Below, piece after piece: positions 63,487 to 64,000 of a DNA stretch of 64,000 bases. The stretch's first letter is position 1, and each line of letters starts with the position of its first letter. The notes under the pieces are model-generated. The model worked only from the letters and a program-made list of their open reading frames with translations, was not told the origin of the DNA and ran no database searches. This stretch comes from Corynebacterium matruchotii (lineage in GTDB: Bacteria > Actinomycetota > Actinomycetes > Mycobacteriales > Mycobacteriaceae): the NCBI RefSeq assembly GCF_011612265.2, contig NZ_CP050134.2, positions 1,674,001 to 1,738,000 on the forward strand, in the 5' to 3' direction. The translations under genes and the position numbers were made by a program.

Positions 63487-64000
63487 ATGCCCAGTGGTCT
63501 TGCCGCATTGCTTGACGACGTGGCCCTGATTGCCAAAGCCGCCTCTGCCAGTGTTGATGATGTGGCTGCTGCCGCGGCCCGCACGTCGGCCAAGGCCGCC
63601 GGTGTGGTGATCGACGATACGGCCGTCACCCCACGGTTTGTGGCGGGTGTGACGCCGGCGCGGGAGTTGCCGATTATTTTCCGCATCGCCAAGGGCTCGG
63701 TGGTGAATAAGATCGCCATTATTTTGCCCATCTGTTTGTTATTGAATGCCTTGGCGCCGTGGGCGCTCACACCGCTGTTGATGTTAGGCGGCCTGTACCT
63801 GTCGTTTGAGGGTGCGGAGAAGGTGTGGGAGTTTTTCTCTGGTCATAATGAGGATGCGGAGGAAAAGGCCGCGGCGAAGGATGAGAATACGTTGGTGCGG
63901 GGTGCGATCACCACGGATTTAATTTTGTCCGCAGAGATCATGGTGATTTCGCTGAATGAGGTGGCCACCAAGAGTTTTTGGATGCAGCTTGTGGTGCTGA
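63487..64000 (+). CDS. DUF808 (YedI-like) membrane protein, 3' end cut by window
   Basis: 171 residues are visible from ATG 63487. The start MPSGLAALLDDVALIAKAASASVDDVAAAA matches DUF808, as does VNKIAIILPICLLLNALAPWALTPLLMLGGLYLSFEGAEKVWE. Several membrane helices; no function established. It is divergent from panE, with 27 bases between the starts. Confidence 0.92.
   Translation, partial: MPSGLAALLDDVALIAKAASASVDDVAAAAARTSAKAAGVVIDDTAVTPRFVAGVTPARELPIIFRIAKGSVVNKIAIILPICLLLNALAPWALTPLLMLGGLYLSFEGAEKVWEFFSGHNEDAEEKAAAKDENTLVRGAITTDLILSAEIMVISLNEVATKSFWMQLVVL

Overview
The window looks like chromosomal DNA of a Corynebacterium or close relative. Three things point there: a fused E2-E1 2-oxoglutarate dehydrogenase (odhA); mycothiol, succinylase-type diaminopimelate and actinobacterial glycogen genes; and a gene order (typA-lpqW-mshB-membrane protein-fdx-dapC ... 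dapD-aroP-dapD paralogue-dapE-LOG-DivIVA-DUF3117 ... glgA/glgC-methyltransferase-sigE-rseA-tatB-mrp-DUF1003-MgtE-like ... odhA-ABC exporter-AroE) that matches, as I remember it, the order in C. glutamicum and M. tuberculosis. All family names rest on motifs read by eye and on memory; no database was searched.

Layout. 1-9.2 kb: an MFS transporter fused in frame to a Nudix domain, a hypothetical gene, an ECF transporter of unknown substrate behind a nucleoside hydrolase, an acidic-tailed protein, an FhuF-like Fe-S protein and a type-B carboxylesterase. 9.2-18.7 kb: AroE-like dehydrogenase, membrane protein, full-length two-half ABC exporter and odhA with its terminator. 19-27.6 kb: small membrane and stress proteins, MgtE-like regulator, DUF1003, mrp/tatB, the rseA/sigE envelope-stress pair, O-methyltransferase and a DUF6891-like protein. 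27.7-31.8 kb: divergent glgC/glgA, then a GH32-like protein without the usual catalytic acids. 31.8-35.5 kb: three tandem serpin genes, an accessory insertion. 35.5-43.5 kb: rRNA methyltransferase-like gene, DUF3117, DivIVA-like protein, LOG, dapE, a diverged dapD paralogue, aroP and dapD.

43.5-47.2 kb is the least ordinary part. A large SCO0854/TerD-like gene is preceded, on its own (minus) strand, by a strong promoter, a 66-nt element whose start coincides with the predicted transcription start, a terminator-like hairpin and the ribosome binding site. A second copy of the same element lies just upstream. The two copies keep their base pairing through compensatory and wobble changes that fit only the minus-strand RNA. 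This is the best candidate in the window for an undescribed structured leader RNA. A GtrA-family gene and a lone HicA-like gene follow.

47.2-64 kb: dapC, ferredoxin, mshB, lpqW, typA; a small cluster of secreted protein, DUF402, ArsC and trypsin-like protease; a peptide-binding lipoprotein; a TPP-riboswitch-controlled ykoEDC thiamine/HMP ECF transporter operon ending in a P-loop kinase; panE; and a truncated DUF808 gene. I saw no tRNA, rRNA, CRISPR array or complete insertion sequence.
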